From contig NZ_CP126106.1 of the NCBI RefSeq assembly GCF_030123325.1, positions 184,001 through 248,000 of the forward strand: a stretch of 64,000 bases of DNA, written 5' to 3'. Below the pieces are notes generated by a model. It searched no databases. It was not told where the DNA came from and saw only the letters and a program-made list of their open reading frames with translations. Shown here one piece after another: positions 33,903-42,061 of the stretch. A program made the position numbers and the translations under genes. Position 1 is the first letter of the stretch. Each line of letters starts with the position of its first letter. Source of the DNA: Peribacillus simplex (GTDB taxonomy: Bacteria; Bacillota; Bacilli; Bacillales; DSM-1321).

Positions 33903-34445
33903 TTAGAAGTTGGATGAAATGGATTTTTGATTGGATAATCCTGATTTTTTAACGATTTCATCACTTTCTTTTTCATTTTTATCATTATCGGATTTCAATG
34001 ATTGTGATGGTGTTTCTTTCAGCTGTTTACCGGCAACGACCACTTTTGAACTGATGTCTTTCAATTCACTTGTTGCGTCTTTAGCTGTACCAAGGGCATC
34101 AGTGGAGATATCCTTTACTTCGGATACTTTATCCACCACGTCTTCATTAACGGTTTCATATAGTGTTTCAACGTCATTGATTGCCTCTTTAATCGTCTCC
34201 GTTGCCCCTTTGACTCCTGATACCATCTGATCCTTCATTTCGCTGGGATTTTCCTTGACCTGTTCAATCATATTCATGGAGTTGTCTTTTAAAAGGACGG
34301 CAGAACGCTTTACTTTACTTCTTGTATTGGAGTCAAGCAAGGTCAACGCACCACCAACAAGCCCCCCAATCAGAATCCCTTTTAAGAGTTTGCTATTCGG
34401 TTGAGTTTCGATAGTTGATTGATTTTCGATGGTTGATTGAGTCAT
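33903..34445 (-). CDS. YtxH-domain general stress protein (YhaH-like)
   Basis: A 180-residue protein with one short hydrophobic segment (KGILIGGLVGGALTLLDS, about residues 21-38) and a long, charged, helical tail rich in Lys, Glu, Asp and Ser, as in the YtxH/YhaH stress protein family. The molecular function is unknown; relatives are induced by general stress. AAAGGAGGAAAT precedes the ATG, and a sigma-B-like promoter lies 47-72 bp upstream, which supports the stress assignment. It ends at a bidirectional terminator. Confidence 0.8.
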   Translation of the reverse strand: MTQSTIENQSTIETQPNSKLLKGILIGGLVGGALTLLDSNTRSKVKRSAVLLKDNSMNMIEQVKENPSEMKDQMVSGVKGATETIKEAINDVETLYETVNEDVVDKVSEVKDISTDALGTAKDATSELKDISSKVVVAGKQLKETPSQSLKSDNDKNEKESDEIVKKSGLSNQKSISSNF

Positions 34446-34491
34446 TTATATTTCCTCCTTTAGAATAGTAGATTGTGTGCTTACTTTGGGT

Positions 34492-34517
34492 TTTCCCTTA
34501 TTTACCATAAGTTAAAC
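34492..34517 (-). promoter_or_regulatory. Candidate sigma-B promoter of YtxH gene
   Basis: On the minus strand GTTTAA (34517-34512) and GGGAAA (34497-34492) are 14 bp apart. The -35 is a perfect sigma-B match; the -10 differs at two positions from GGGTAT. Confidence 0.5.
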
Positions 34518-34541
34518 TGGAAATAATAAACTATCATGGGA

Positions 34542-34571
34542 TTGACATAATAAATAAAACAATAGTAATCT
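34542..34571 (+). promoter_or_regulatory. Candidate promoter of marR-MMPL operon
   Basis: TTGACA (34542-34547) and TAATCT (34566-34571), 18-bp spacer, 44 bp before the MarR start. Confidence 0.45.
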
Positions 34572-34614
34572 ACATATAGTTAAATGACTGAACTACTTTT
34601 CGGGAGGTGCAACG

Positions 34615-35079
34615 ATGACTAATGACAAAGTTTCTGGATTGATTGATCGATATATGAGGGTTTCCTTCTATGTCAATAAGATGGGTGAGCTTTTAATAAA
34701 AGACCAGATTTGTGATGTGCTGACGAATGAACAATACTATACTTTACGGTTCATTCAACAACAGCGGTTGTGTACATCGACGGAAATCAGTGATGCCTTT
34801 TATATTAATAAGAGTGCCGTCACGTCCAACATCAACAGGCTGGAAGGCAAAGGATTGATAGAACGGGAACAGGACCTGGTTGACCGAAGGGTCTTTCACT
34901 TGAAGCTTTCCAAAGAGGGGGAAGCATTGTTACAGGAAACGGAAAATAAGATTCATAAATTGGTAGAGAGCATCATGACGAAATTCGATTATGAAGAGAT
35001 CGTTAAATTCCTTGATACATATGAGAAGCTTTCACAAATTTTCATTCAAATGAAAAATGAGGAATGGGAGGAAGTATAA
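34615..35079 (+). CDS. MarR-family transcriptional regulator
   Basis: A 154-residue winged-helix regulator: the recognition region TSTEISDAFYINKSAVTSNINRLEGKGLIER and the wing with DRRVFHLKLSKEGEAL (about residues 56-105) are typical MarR. ATG 34615 follows GGGAGGTGC. It is directly upstream of the MMPL exporter (no gap between stop and next start), so it most probably represses its own operon and is released by a toxic lipophilic ligand. Confidence 0.88.
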   Translation: MTNDKVSGLIDRYMRVSFYVNKMGELLIKDQICDVLTNEQYYTLRFIQQQRLCTSTEISDAFYINKSAVTSNINRLEGKGLIEREQDLVDRRVFHLKLSKEGEALLQETENKIHKLVESIMTKFDYEEIVKFLDTYEKLSQIFIQMKNEEWEEV

Positions 35080-38000
35080 ATGAGGGGGATCATTAAGGGA
35101 AGATGGCTGGTCATTATCGTTTGGGTTGCAATTACAGCAGGATTATTGTTTGCGGCACCGAATATGGCGGAACTTGTCCGGAATAAGGGACAGCTGGATG
35201 TACCGGCAGAGTATTCCTCCGGGATGGCCAATGAGCTAATGAAAGAGATCCAGGATAAGGATGAGTCACAAGTGGCTCTCGTATTCCATGGTGATAAGAA
35301 GTTGTCTTCCTCGGAATTGAAGGAGATTGAGATAGCGATCCAAAAGCTTGAAAAGAATAAAGCAGAGCTTGGCATCAAAGAGGTCATGACCCATTTTAAA
35401 GAGCCCTCGCTAAAAGATCAGTTGGTCTCGGAGAATGAATCAACAGTTTTGACTTCCATCACGATGGTCAAGGGGGACCGAGAAGCTAAGGACGTGATCG
35501 ATGCCCTTTATAAAGAGTTGGATCAAGTGGATGTCGAGCATTATTACACAAGCAGCTGGATGATCGATGAAGATCTTAATGCCAACTCCCAAGAGGGGCT
35601 GAAGAAAACTGAAGGCATCACGGTCGTCTTCATTCTGGCTGTATTGCTGATAGTCTTCCGTTCAGTGGTGACACCGATCATTCCGTTAGTAACAGTCGGT
35701 TTCACTTATTTATGTTCACAATCCATCGTCTCATTCCTGGTGGATATATGGGACTTTCCGATTTCGTCTTACACCCAAATATTCCTGGTAGGTATTTTAT
35801 TTGGAATCGGGACTGATTATTGCATCCTGCTTCTTAGTCGTTTCAAGGAGGAGCTATCGTCACGGGAGTCCTTGCCTGAAGCGATCGTGGAGACATATCG
35901 TACCGCCGGTAAGACTGTCTTCTTCAGTGGGCTGACCGTAATGATTGGCTTTGCGGCAATCGGTTTTTCTACTTTTAAGCTCTATCAATCTGCGGCGGCC
36001 GTTGCCATAGGGGTTTTCATTTTAATGATTGCCCTTTATACGATCGTTCCATTTTTCATGGCGGTTCTTGGCAAGAAGCTATTTTGGCCGGCAAAAGGGA
36101 AGCTTGAGCATAGTGAAAGTAAACTATGGGGAATTCTCGGTAACTTCTCCTTGAACCGCCCATTGTTGGCGCTTATGATCGTTGCAATCGTCTGTGTTCC
36201 CTTTTTGTTTATGTATGATGGGAAGATTTCCTATAACTCCCTAGAAGAAGCGGGCGATGATGTTCCTTCCATCATGGCATTTAATATCATTTCCGATGAA
36301 TTCGGGCCAGGACAATCCATGCCAACACAGATTGTCATAAAAAATGACGAACGCATGGATTCGGAGGATTACGTCGCACTTGCTGAAAAAATCAGCCAGG
36401 AAGTCGTCAAGGTGGATGAAGTCGATGTAGTTCGTTCCATGACCCGTCCGACAGGTGAACCCATTAAGGACTTATTTGTCGCGAACCAGGCCGAAACTTT
36501 AGAAAAGGGAATCGGGGAAGGAAATGAAGGCATTAAACAAATCAGTGATGGATTAAAAACGGCAGGCAGTGAGCTTTCCGATTCAGGACCGCGCTTGAAG
36601 CAAGCGACGGACGGAATAGGGGGTCTCATATCCGGGACCAATGAATTAAAGAGCGGCGTAGGTCAGGTGGAGAAGGCGTTAACAAGCATTGAAGCAGGCA
36701 TTCGCGATGGATCCTCAGGGACTGGGGACATTAAAAACGGACTGATTGAGGTCAAGGCAAACTTGGAGAAGCTCGCCACCGGAAGCGGACAGCTCCTCGA
36801 AGGCTATGAACAATCAGCTAATGGGTTAAGTGAACTCACAGGGGGATACAAAGAGATTCAAACTAACCTTACGGGCGTATCACAAAGCCTTGCTGGGTTA
36901 AATCCTTCTTTTGAGCAAATGGAAGCCGCACATCCAGAATTACAGGCTGATCAGTCCTATCAAACGATCAAGCAAACGGTGCAAGGGGCACAGGGTGGCT
37001 TGGAGCCAATGGCAGCGGGCCTTTCCGAGCTCAATAGGAATCTTGGTTCAGTGTCCGGGGGTTTGAATACGGCGAATCAAAATATGGCAGAGATCGTAAA
37101 GGGTCAAAATTCTCTAGGAGAGGGCCTGAACCAATTGATTTCAGGTGTTGACACATTACAAAAAGGTCTAAGCACCATGGCCAATGGTCAGGGGGAAGTC
37201 ATAAATAACCTGTCAGGATTTAAAGGTGGCCTTACCAGCTTAAGTAATGGGCAGCAAGAGCTCCTAAATGGTTTTTCAAGCCTTGGCGGGCAACTTACCG
37301 ATTTGACAGATGGCTTAAATGAAAGTGCGGATGGTCTGAATGATGTCCATGATGGACTATCGTCCGCACAGGGTTATTTATCAGGGCTGGCAAAAACGGA
37401 TAAAACGGTAACAGGCATGTACATTCCCAAAGAAGTAGTGGAAAGCGAAGAGTTCAGGGAAGCATTGAACGCGTATTTATCTGAAGATGGTAAAATCATG
37501 ACCATGGATGTGGTATTCAAGGCGAATCCATATTCCAATGAAGCAATCGAGCAAATCAATTCGATTGAGGCAACCATTGAAAGAGTAACGAAAGATACAA
37601 AGCTTGAAAATGCGCAGGTGGCGATAGGGGGAATCACAAGTACACATCATGACTTGGGCATGATGTCTGAGGAGGATTTCTCGCGGACGGTCGTTTTGAT
37701 GCTGTCGGGTATCGCAATCATTCTCTTTTTCATGCTGCGATCACTGGTCATGCCGGTCTATTTGATTGTGTCGCTCGTTTTGACTTATTATACAGCGGCA
37801 GCCATTACAGAGTTGGTTTTTGTTAATATTCTCGGTTATGCCGGCATCGGCTGGGCAGTTCCTTTCTTTGCTTTCGTCATCTTGATTGCTCTTGGCATTG
37901 ACTATAGCATTTTCTTGATGGATCGCTTTAACGAGTGGAAAGATAAACCGGTCAAGGAAGCGATGTCACTGTCCATGAGAAAAATGGGAACGGTGATCAT

Positions 38001-38196
38001 CTCAGCGGCTGTCATTCTGGGCGGAACCTTTGCTGCCATGATGCCAGCAGGTGTTTTATCGCTCTTGGAGATAGCCACTCTAATTTTGGTGGGGCTTGCT
38101 TTATATGCGTTTGTCATATTGCCATTGTTTATTCCTGTTATGGTTGCGACGTTTGGAAATGCAAATTGGTGGCCGTTTTTGAAAAATAAGGAGTAA
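35080..38196 (+). CDS. MMPL-family RND-type exporter with coil-rich insert
   Basis: A 1038-residue transporter of the MMPL/RND superfamily (B. subtilis YdgH-like). Two sets of helices, at about residues 185-360 and 860-1025, carry the proton-relay motifs GIGTDYCILLLSRF and ALGIDYSIFLMDRF. Between them an extracytoplasmic segment (about 470-780) contains many short repeats of the kind '..SGL.ELSxG..xL..G', as in YhgE/Pip proteins and predicted to be a long helical rod. It probably exports a lipid or hydrophobic drug. It starts at the base after the marR stop. Ends at a bidirectional terminator. Confidence 0.9.
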   Translation: MRGIIKGRWLVIIVWVAITAGLLFAAPNMAELVRNKGQLDVPAEYSSGMANELMKEIQDKDESQVALVFHGDKKLSSSELKEIEIAIQKLEKNKAELGIKEVMTHFKEPSLKDQLVSENESTVLTSITMVKGDREAKDVIDALYKELDQVDVEHYYTSSWMIDEDLNANSQEGLKKTEGITVVFILAVLLIVFRSVVTPIIPLVTVGFTYLCSQSIVSFLVDIWDFPISSYTQIFLVGILFGIGTDYCILLLSRFKEELSSRESLPEAIVETYRTAGKTVFFSGLTVMIGFAAIGFSTFKLYQSAAAVAIGVFILMIALYTIVPFFMAVLGKKLFWPAKGKLEHSESKLWGILGNFSLNRPLLALMIVAIVCVPFLFMYDGKISYNSLEEAGDDVPSIMAFNIISDEFGPGQSMPTQIVIKNDERMDSEDYVALAEKISQEVVKVDEVDVVRSMTRPTGEPIKDLFVANQAETLEKGIGEGNEGIKQISDGLKTAGSELSDSGPRLKQATDGIGGLISGTNELKSGVGQVEKALTSIEAGIRDGSSGTGDIKNGLIEVKANLEKLATGSGQLLEGYEQSANGLSELTGGYKEIQTNLTGVSQSLAGLNPSFEQMEAAHPELQADQSYQTIKQTVQGAQGGLEPMAAGLSELNRNLGSVSGGLNTANQNMAEIVKGQNSLGEGLNQLISGVDTLQKGLSTMANGQGEVINNLSGFKGGLTSLSNGQQELLNGFSSLGGQLTDLTDGLNESADGLNDVHDGLSSAQGYLSGLAKTDKTVTGMYIPKEVVESEEFREALNAYLSEDGKIMTMDVVFKANPYSNEAIEQINSIEATIERVTKDTKLENAQVAIGGITSTHHDLGMMSEEDFSRTVVLMLSGIAIILFFMLRSLVMPVYLIVSLVLTYYTAAAITELVFVNILGYAGIGWAVPFFAFVILIALGIDYSIFLMDRFNEWKDKPVKEAMSLSMRKMGTVIISAAVILGGTFAAMMPAGVLSLLEIATLILVGLALYAFVILPLFIPVMVATFGNANWWPFLKNKE

Positions 38197-38216
38197 AGGG
38201 AAGTAACCATTAAATA

Positions 38217-38249
38217 AAAGGAAGGCATCCTAATGGATGCCTTCTTTTA
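38217..38249. terminator. Bidirectional terminator between MMPL gene and nag cluster
   Basis: GGAAGGCATCC / GGATGCCTTC with a TAAT loop; T-rich after the stem on both strands. It serves the MMPL operon (plus) and the nag operon (minus). Confidence 0.85.
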
Positions 38250-38312
38250 TAGTTCACCACGACTGCTTCACGATGAACATGAAGCTTATGTATTCCTTTT
38301 TGGCATATCGAA

Positions 38313-39047
38313 TCATAATTGGGGAATTCTTGTTTTATATTTCGCGATGATCTTTTGATTGTGTTCATCTGCCCCTTCGATATTACTGCTCAGGAATACG
38401 GGAGGGGTCTCCCCTGATTCAATAATCGTTTGGATGACTTGCGTGAAAATCATATTGAGGAGAACGGCGCCGATCACGGTCGATCCAGAACCAAAAGATA
38501 TATTATTTGATTTCAGTAATGTGTCACCTTTGGCAATATGATTGTCTATGACCAAATCAACGACATCGTGGAGATAATGCTTTTGTTTATGCCGTGAAGG
38601 ACAACTTTTTGCATACTCCGGTGATGTTAGTCCAATGACGAAGGCCCCTTTTTCTTTTGCGATAGTGGCGACATCTATGGGAACGGGATTTACGCCGGAT
38701 GATGAAATGACGATACAGACATCACCAGGACGGATATCCTCATCATGCATGAATTTCTCTGATAGGTCATTTTGCCGTTCAAGTTGGGATGACCTTGAAG
38801 CTCCCTTAAAAAGCATCAAATCTTCAACGAAAATAGGACGAATTGCGGCTAACCCACCTGCCCGGTAGAATACCTCTTCGGTCAAAATATGAGAGTGTCC
38901 GCTTCCGAATAGATGGATGATTCCATCCGACATCACCGCTTTTGAGATATGGTCCACGGCTTCCTTAATTGATTGCTTTTCCTGTTCTCCCACAATTGTG
39001 AGTAAAGCCTGCACTTCTTCAAAGTATGTGTTCATATTTTGTGACAC
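38313..39047 (-). CDS. SIS-domain sugar-phosphate-binding protein of the nag operon
   Basis: A 244-residue protein with a sugar isomerase (SIS) fold: IIHLFGSGHSHILTEEVFYRAGG in the first half and ISSSGVNPVPIDVATIAKEKG in the second. Proteins of this UPF0309-like group are linked to amino-sugar metabolism, but the reaction is not established; an isomerase or a sugar-phosphate sensor is possible. It lies 52 bp downstream of nagR on the same strand. Start ATG 39047, with CGGAGGGTGTC before it. Confidence 0.85.
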   Translation of the reverse strand: MSQNMNTYFEEVQALLTIVGEQEKQSIKEAVDHISKAVMSDGIIHLFGSGHSHILTEEVFYRAGGLAAIRPIFVEDLMLFKGASRSSQLERQNDLSEKFMHDEDIRPGDVCIVISSSGVNPVPIDVATIAKEKGAFVIGLTSPEYAKSCPSRHKQKHYLHDVVDLVIDNHIAKGDTLLKSNNISFGSGSTVIGAVLLNMIFTQVIQTIIESGETPPVFLSSNIEGADEHNQKIIAKYKTRIPQL

Positions 39048-39099
39048 CCTCCGATTACCTTTGGCAATTAAAATACTTTAGTGATGAAAATATTCAATT

Positions 39100-39822
39100 T
39101 TATCTGCTTATAGTGATAGTGAACTTATACCTGTCCGCACGATATGCCGATTTAACATATTCAAGGGGAGTTCCATCCATTAGGAACGTATGCCTTTGAA
39201 TGAATAGTATGGGTGAGTGCTTAGGAATCGCTAAATGGGTGACTTCTAATTCAGAAGCAATCGATGATTCCAAAGTTTGTGTAGCATAGTCTATTTTAAG
39301 TTTAACGTAATTCTCCACATATTGGTAAAGGGAGAGGTTAATGATTTCTTCCGTTAATCCTTTAATTAAATTGGCAGACATGTACACGGTCTCGAGCGCC
39401 ATTGGAACATCATCAGCCAACCGAATGCGTTTTATTTCATAAACGGGAGCATAAAGGGAAATGTGCAATTCACTGGCAATCTTCTTATCAGCCGGAATGA
39501 TTTCAAAGCTCAGCAGCTTACTGCTTGGATTTAATCCCCTGGCTTTCATATCCTCGGTGAAGCTGGTCAACCCATTGAGCTGCTGCTCCAATTTCTTATC
39601 GGCGACAAAGGTTCCCCTTCCTTTTTGACGGTATAAGTATCCGTCATTCACTAAATTATTTATGGCTTGCCGGACGGTCATCCGGCTAATTTCGAATTGC
39701 TCGGCATATTCACGTTCAGATGGAAGGGCATTGTGCGCTTGGAACTCACCGTTTTCTATTTGTCTTTTTATTTGTTCTTCGATTTGAAAATAAATCGGAA
39801 GAGGTGAGTTTTTATCAATCAT
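39100..39822 (-). CDS. nagR: NagR, GntR/HutC-family repressor of GlcNAc genes
   Basis: A 240-residue regulator: N-terminal GntR winged helix (residues about 10-72, with SEREYAEQFEISRMTVRQAINNLV) and a C-terminal UTRA effector domain. Third in the nagA-nagB-nagR order, as in B. subtilis (YvoA/NagR). It binds dre sites and is released by glucosamine-6-phosphate or GlcNAc-6-phosphate. Two matching sites lie in the nagA-nagP gap. AAAAGGAGCG precedes the ATG. Confidence 0.92.
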   Translation of the reverse strand: MIDKNSPLPIYFQIEEQIKRQIENGEFQAHNALPSEREYAEQFEISRMTVRQAINNLVNDGYLYRQKGRGTFVADKKLEQQLNGLTSFTEDMKARGLNPSSKLLSFEIIPADKKIASELHISLYAPVYEIKRIRLADDVPMALETVYMSANLIKGLTEEIINLSLYQYVENYVKLKIDYATQTLESSIASELEVTHLAIPKHSPILFIQRHTFLMDGTPLEYVKSAYRADRYKFTITISR

Positions 39823-39837
39823 CGACTTTCGCTCCTT

Positions 39838-40572
39838 TTAGGGTATTATCACTCCGGATAACGCTTTTTGGTCTGCGATAATTGTAACACTATTATGTTT
39901 TTTTAGGATAGATGCAGGGAAGTCCTCGGAAATGTCACCGTGCATCAATTTCTTCAAGGTTTCGGCTTTTTCTTCACCAGATATCAGCAGCAGAATTTCC
40001 TTGCTTTTCATGATGGTTGAAATGCCCATCGTAACGGCATGTGTAGGAACTTCGTCTATGGAATCGAAATAACGTGCATTCGCTTGGCGCGTTGAATCTT
40101 CAAGTGTCACGACATGTGTACCCGATGTGAATGAAGTTCCAGGTTCATTAAAACCAATATGGCCATTTTGCCCAATACCAAGTATCTGAAGATCGATCCC
40201 TCCCACGGAATCAATCATTTCGTCATACCGTTTACATTCTCCGTTGGTATCATCGGCTGTGCCATTTGGCAGGTGAGTACGCTCTTTATTTATATTGATG
40301 TGAGTGAATAAGGAGTCATTCATATAATAATGGTAACTGTTTGGATCATTTGGTTTTAAGCCGATATACTCATCAAGATTAAAAGATGTTACATTTTCAT
40401 AAGAAGTATGATTATTCACATGGTCTTCAATCAAATTATCGTACATTCCTTTTGGGGTGCCGCCTGTAGCAAGGCCCAATTTGATATTTGGATTCCCTTT
40501 GACTTTTCCAATCACTATTTCTGCAGCTGTCCGGCTCATTTCCATGTAGCCCTGCACCTGTATGATCTTCAT
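39838..40572 (-). CDS. nagB: Glucosamine-6-phosphate deaminase
   Basis: A 244-residue enzyme converting glucosamine-6-P to fructose-6-P and ammonia. Visible are LGLATGGTPKGMY near the N terminus, the FNLDEYIGL active-site region (Asp/Glu) and LGIGQNGHIGFNEPG with the catalytic His. Length equals the Bacillus family. The start codon overlaps the nagA stop (TAATG), so it is coupled to nagA; nagR follows 15 bp on. Confidence 0.95.
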   Translation of the reverse strand: MKIIQVQGYMEMSRTAAEIVIGKVKGNPNIKLGLATGGTPKGMYDNLIEDHVNNHTSYENVTSFNLDEYIGLKPNDPNSYHYYMNDSLFTHININKERTHLPNGTADDTNGECKRYDEMIDSVGGIDLQILGIGQNGHIGFNEPGTSFTSGTHVVTLEDSTRQANARYFDSIDEVPTHAVTMGISTIMKSKEILLLISGEEKAETLKKLMHGDISEDFPASILKKHNSVTIIADQKALSGVIIP

Positions 40573-41750
40573 TATACATTCTCCTTTTTAAAAGCTAAAT
40601 TTCCTCTGCAGAACGTCATTTCAACGTCCAAGCGGTCATTCAATATTACAAGGTCGGCGTCTTTACCAACCTGGATGCTTCCTTTTCTGTCAAAAATCCG
40701 AAGCTGTTTGGCAGGGTTTTCTGCCGTCATTTTTATAATGTCAGTCATGGAACAATCGGTATATTCCAATGTGTTCTTGATGGCATCGTTCATTTTCAAT
40801 ATACTGCCGGCTAGTGTACCGTCTGAAAGCGTTGCTTTCGTTTCGTTCACATACACAGGCTGACCACCTAAATCATAGGTTCCCTTTTCAAGCCATTTGG
40901 CACGAAGCGAGTCCGTTATCAAGATCATGCGTTCACTTGTAATTTGGTTATATGCCAGCTTCACCATTTCCGGCCTGCAGTGAATGCCGTCAGCAATAAG
41001 TTCAACATATAGCTCGTCTCGTAGATAAGCAGCTCCCAAAACACCAGGTTCGCGGTGATGGAGTCCCCGCATCCCATTATAAAGATGTGTAACGTGGGTA
41101 GTACCTGCCTGGATTGCTTCATCTATTTGGTCATATGTTGCATCTGAATGTCCAATGGAGGCTACGACGCCAGTTCCCCTTAAGTGGGCGGCTAGATCTA
41201 ATCCATTTGGTTGTTCAGGAGCAAGCGTTACAAGCTTGATTTGATTTTCGGCCATTTCCTGCCACTTTTTAAATAGAGTGACATCAGGATCAATGATATA
41301 ATCCTCAGGCTGCGCTCCTTTACGGGCTGGTGAAATGAAAGGACCTTCTAAATGAATCCCAACTATTTCAGCGTGTTCTTCCGTTTGATTTTCAATATAT
41401 TTACCAGCATTAAGAAGTGCTGATTCAATGGCTTCGGTAGATTGAGTCATTGTAGTGGCCAGAAAGCTCGTGGTTCCTTCTTTGGGAAGAGTCTCCGCCA
41501 TTGTTGATAATGCTTCATGTGTGGCATCCATTGCATCGGAATTAGATGCCCCGTGAATATGAATGTCGATGGCACCGGGAATTACCTGATAATCCGGTGA
41601 AAGAGTAATGACCTTTGCATCATCTTCCTGTTTGTAATGGCTGACTGGACCAACCTCGGCAATTTTTCCATCCACGACTTTAATATACCCATTTTTGTAT
41701 GTTTCCTTTTCGCCATGAACTATTAGATTATTAATAATGAATGTTTTCAT
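40572..41750 (-). CDS. nagA: N-acetylglucosamine-6-phosphate deacetylase
   Basis: A 392-residue amidohydrolase: PGAIDIHIHG at the barrel start, the metal-ligand region LEGPF, HLYNGMRGLHHREPG and the catalytic Asp in LITDSLRA. It removes acetate from GlcNAc-6-P made by the PTS protein NagP. First gene of the minus-strand nagA-nagB-nagR-SIS operon. AAAGGAGATT precedes the ATG. Confidence 0.95.
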   Translation of the reverse strand: MKTFIINNLIVHGEKETYKNGYIKVVDGKIAEVGPVSHYKQEDDAKVITLSPDYQVIPGAIDIHIHGASNSDAMDATHEALSTMAETLPKEGTTSFLATTMTQSTEAIESALLNAGKYIENQTEEHAEIVGIHLEGPFISPARKGAQPEDYIIDPDVTLFKKWQEMAENQIKLVTLAPEQPNGLDLAAHLRGTGVVASIGHSDATYDQIDEAIQAGTTHVTHLYNGMRGLHHREPGVLGAAYLRDELYVELIADGIHCRPEMVKLAYNQITSERMILITDSLRAKWLEKGTYDLGGQPVYVNETKATLSDGTLAGSILKMNDAIKNTLEYTDCSMTDIIKMTAENPAKQLRIFDRKGSIQVGKDADLVILNDRLDVEMTFCRGNLAFKKENV

Positions 41751-41836
41751 ACATAATCTCCTTTATGAAAGTAAAACTTAATGAATGAGTCATGAAAAAG
41801 TCTCATATATTTTGCCCTCATTTTATCGTTTTTATC

Positions 41837-41857
41837 AAAAGTTGTCTAGACCAGTTA
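41837..41857 (-). promoter_or_regulatory. NagR (dre) operator 1
   Basis: On the minus strand the core ACTGGTCTAGACAAC matches the palindromic NagR site TGGTCTAGACCA with one arm imperfect. It lies 87-107 bp before nagA. Confidence 0.7.
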
Positions 41858-41924
41858 AGGAGTATAAGGAATAAAAAAGATATAATTGCTTTATTTTCGA
41901 ACAATATAGTATATTTTCAAGTAA

Positions 41925-41964
41925 ATTGGTATAGACATCTATATATTTTCTGTGCTAATATAAT
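41925..41964 (+). promoter_or_regulatory. NagR (dre) operator 2 and nagP promoter
   Basis: ATTGGTATAGACATCTAT (41925-41942) closely matches B. subtilis dre sites (ATTGGTATAGA..). A -10 TATAAT follows at 41959-41964, so repressor binding would occupy the -35 region of nagP. Confidence 0.7.
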
Positions 41965-41992
41965 CCAAAGAAAAGTTATTATATTGATAAAA

Positions 41993-42006
41993 TGAAAACG
42001 CTTTAT
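41993..42006 (+). promoter_or_regulatory. Possible CcpA (cre) site before nagP
   Basis: TGAAAACGCTTTAT fits the cre consensus TGWAANCGNTNWCA except for the last two bases; its place just after the promoter suits catabolite repression. Confidence 0.4.
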
Positions 42007-42061
42007 ACGTCTTTTCGTTCTGCTGAATCAAAAGAAGTTAGGAACAAGGGAGATGAGTTCG

